Below are positions 41,722-41,784 of a stretch of DNA of 41,784 bases, one piece after another. The translations under genes were made by a program, and so were the position numbers. Numbering within the stretch: position 1 is the stretch's first letter; each line of letters begins with the position of its first letter. The notes beneath the pieces were generated by a model, which saw nothing but the letters and a program-made list of their open reading frames with translations, made no database searches and was not told the origin of the DNA. Where the stretch lies: assembly GCA_016779585.1 (NCBI GenBank), contig JADHNI010000033.1:1-41784 (forward strand). The letters run 5' to 3'. This DNA is from Pseudomonadales bacterium (GTDB lineage: Bacteria; Pseudomonadota; Gammaproteobacteria; Pseudomonadales; Azotimanducaceae).

Positions 41722-41784
41722 ATCAGGGCAGCACCAGCGCTGACGACGACCCCAAGGCCAAACATCAGGAACAGGACGAGCATC
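41718..41784 (-). CDS. C-terminal end of a membrane protein (partial, enters from the right edge)
   Basis: On the minus strand a frame running in from the right edge ends at TAA (41720-41718). It encodes LVLFLMFGLGVVVSAGAALI before the stop, a single hydrophobic segment with no charge, as at the end of a multi-pass membrane protein. It overlaps the cyclo-ligase stop by four bases. The family cannot be named from about 22 residues; a short stand-alone peptide starting at the ATG near 41783 is possible but less likely. Confidence 0.5.
   Translation of the reverse strand, partial: MLVLFLMFGLGVVVSAGAALI

Overview
The window is a gene-dense stretch of a gammaproteobacterial chromosome with mid-range GC, short or overlapping gene boundaries, and no mobile elements, tRNA or rRNA that I can see. 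Several blocks match Pseudomonas-type gene order: glnE-ilvE-waaF-waaC-waaG-waaP-kinases-carbamoyltransferase; argE-argA; lgt with ptsP-rppH-HAD hydrolase; and ygfB-pepP-ubiH-gcv beside the small coiled-coil gene, zapA, 6S RNA and 5-formyl-THF cyclo-ligase. These blocks lie far apart in Pseudomonas, and the glycine decarboxylase P-protein is split in two here. That suggests a non-Pseudomonas, probably environmental or marine, gammaproteobacterium. The genus cannot be named from the sequence alone.

Positions 1-3357: the end of an unrecognised gene, an aldo/keto reductase, a 23-bp tandem repeat array lying between two convergent genes, the bifunctional heptose enzyme HldE (minus strand), and a divergent LpxL-type lipid A acyltransferase. 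Positions 3351-20622: thirteen minus-strand genes packed head to tail, namely a GspE/PilB-type ATPase, glnE, ilvE, waaF, waaC, a tandem-fused double WaaG, three LPS-kinase-fold proteins holding four kinase-like domains, a carbamoyltransferase, a GT4 glycosyltransferase, a methyltransferase and a second glycosyltransferase. Together with hldE and lpxL this is a lipid A/inner-core LPS factory. HldE makes ADP-heptose, WaaC and WaaF add the heptoses, WaaG adds the first outer hexose, WaaP-type kinases phosphorylate heptose, and the carbamoyltransferase probably carbamoylates heptose.

Positions 20694-28431: argE and argA (arginine synthesis), then a minus-strand group lgt, fabV, a MASE2-type class III adenylate cyclase and hemE, then an NRDE-family protein. 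Positions 28409-32915: ptsP (nitrogen PTS enzyme I) and rppH on the minus strand, divergent from a HAD-IB phosphatase coupled to an imelysin-like lipoprotein. Positions 32916-40279: a minus-strand run ygfB, pepP, a UbiH-type hydroxylase, gcvT, gcvH, gcvPA and gcvPB (ubiquinone and glycine cleavage). Positions 40358-41784: a small coiled-coil protein, zapA, 6S RNA, 5-formyltetrahydrofolate cyclo-ligase, and the end of a convergent membrane protein gene.

The most unusual item is the 773-residue double WaaG (10821-13142): two closely similar full-length glycosyltransferase domains in one chain, each with its catalytic motif. Next are the 23-bp repeat array that copies a terminator-like hairpin about four times between aldo/keto reductase and hldE, and the accumulation of kinase-fold and carbamoyl-transfer functions in the core operon. 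No intergenic stretch exceeds 300 bases; the longest, 40895-41145, is filled by the 6S RNA gene and its promoter.
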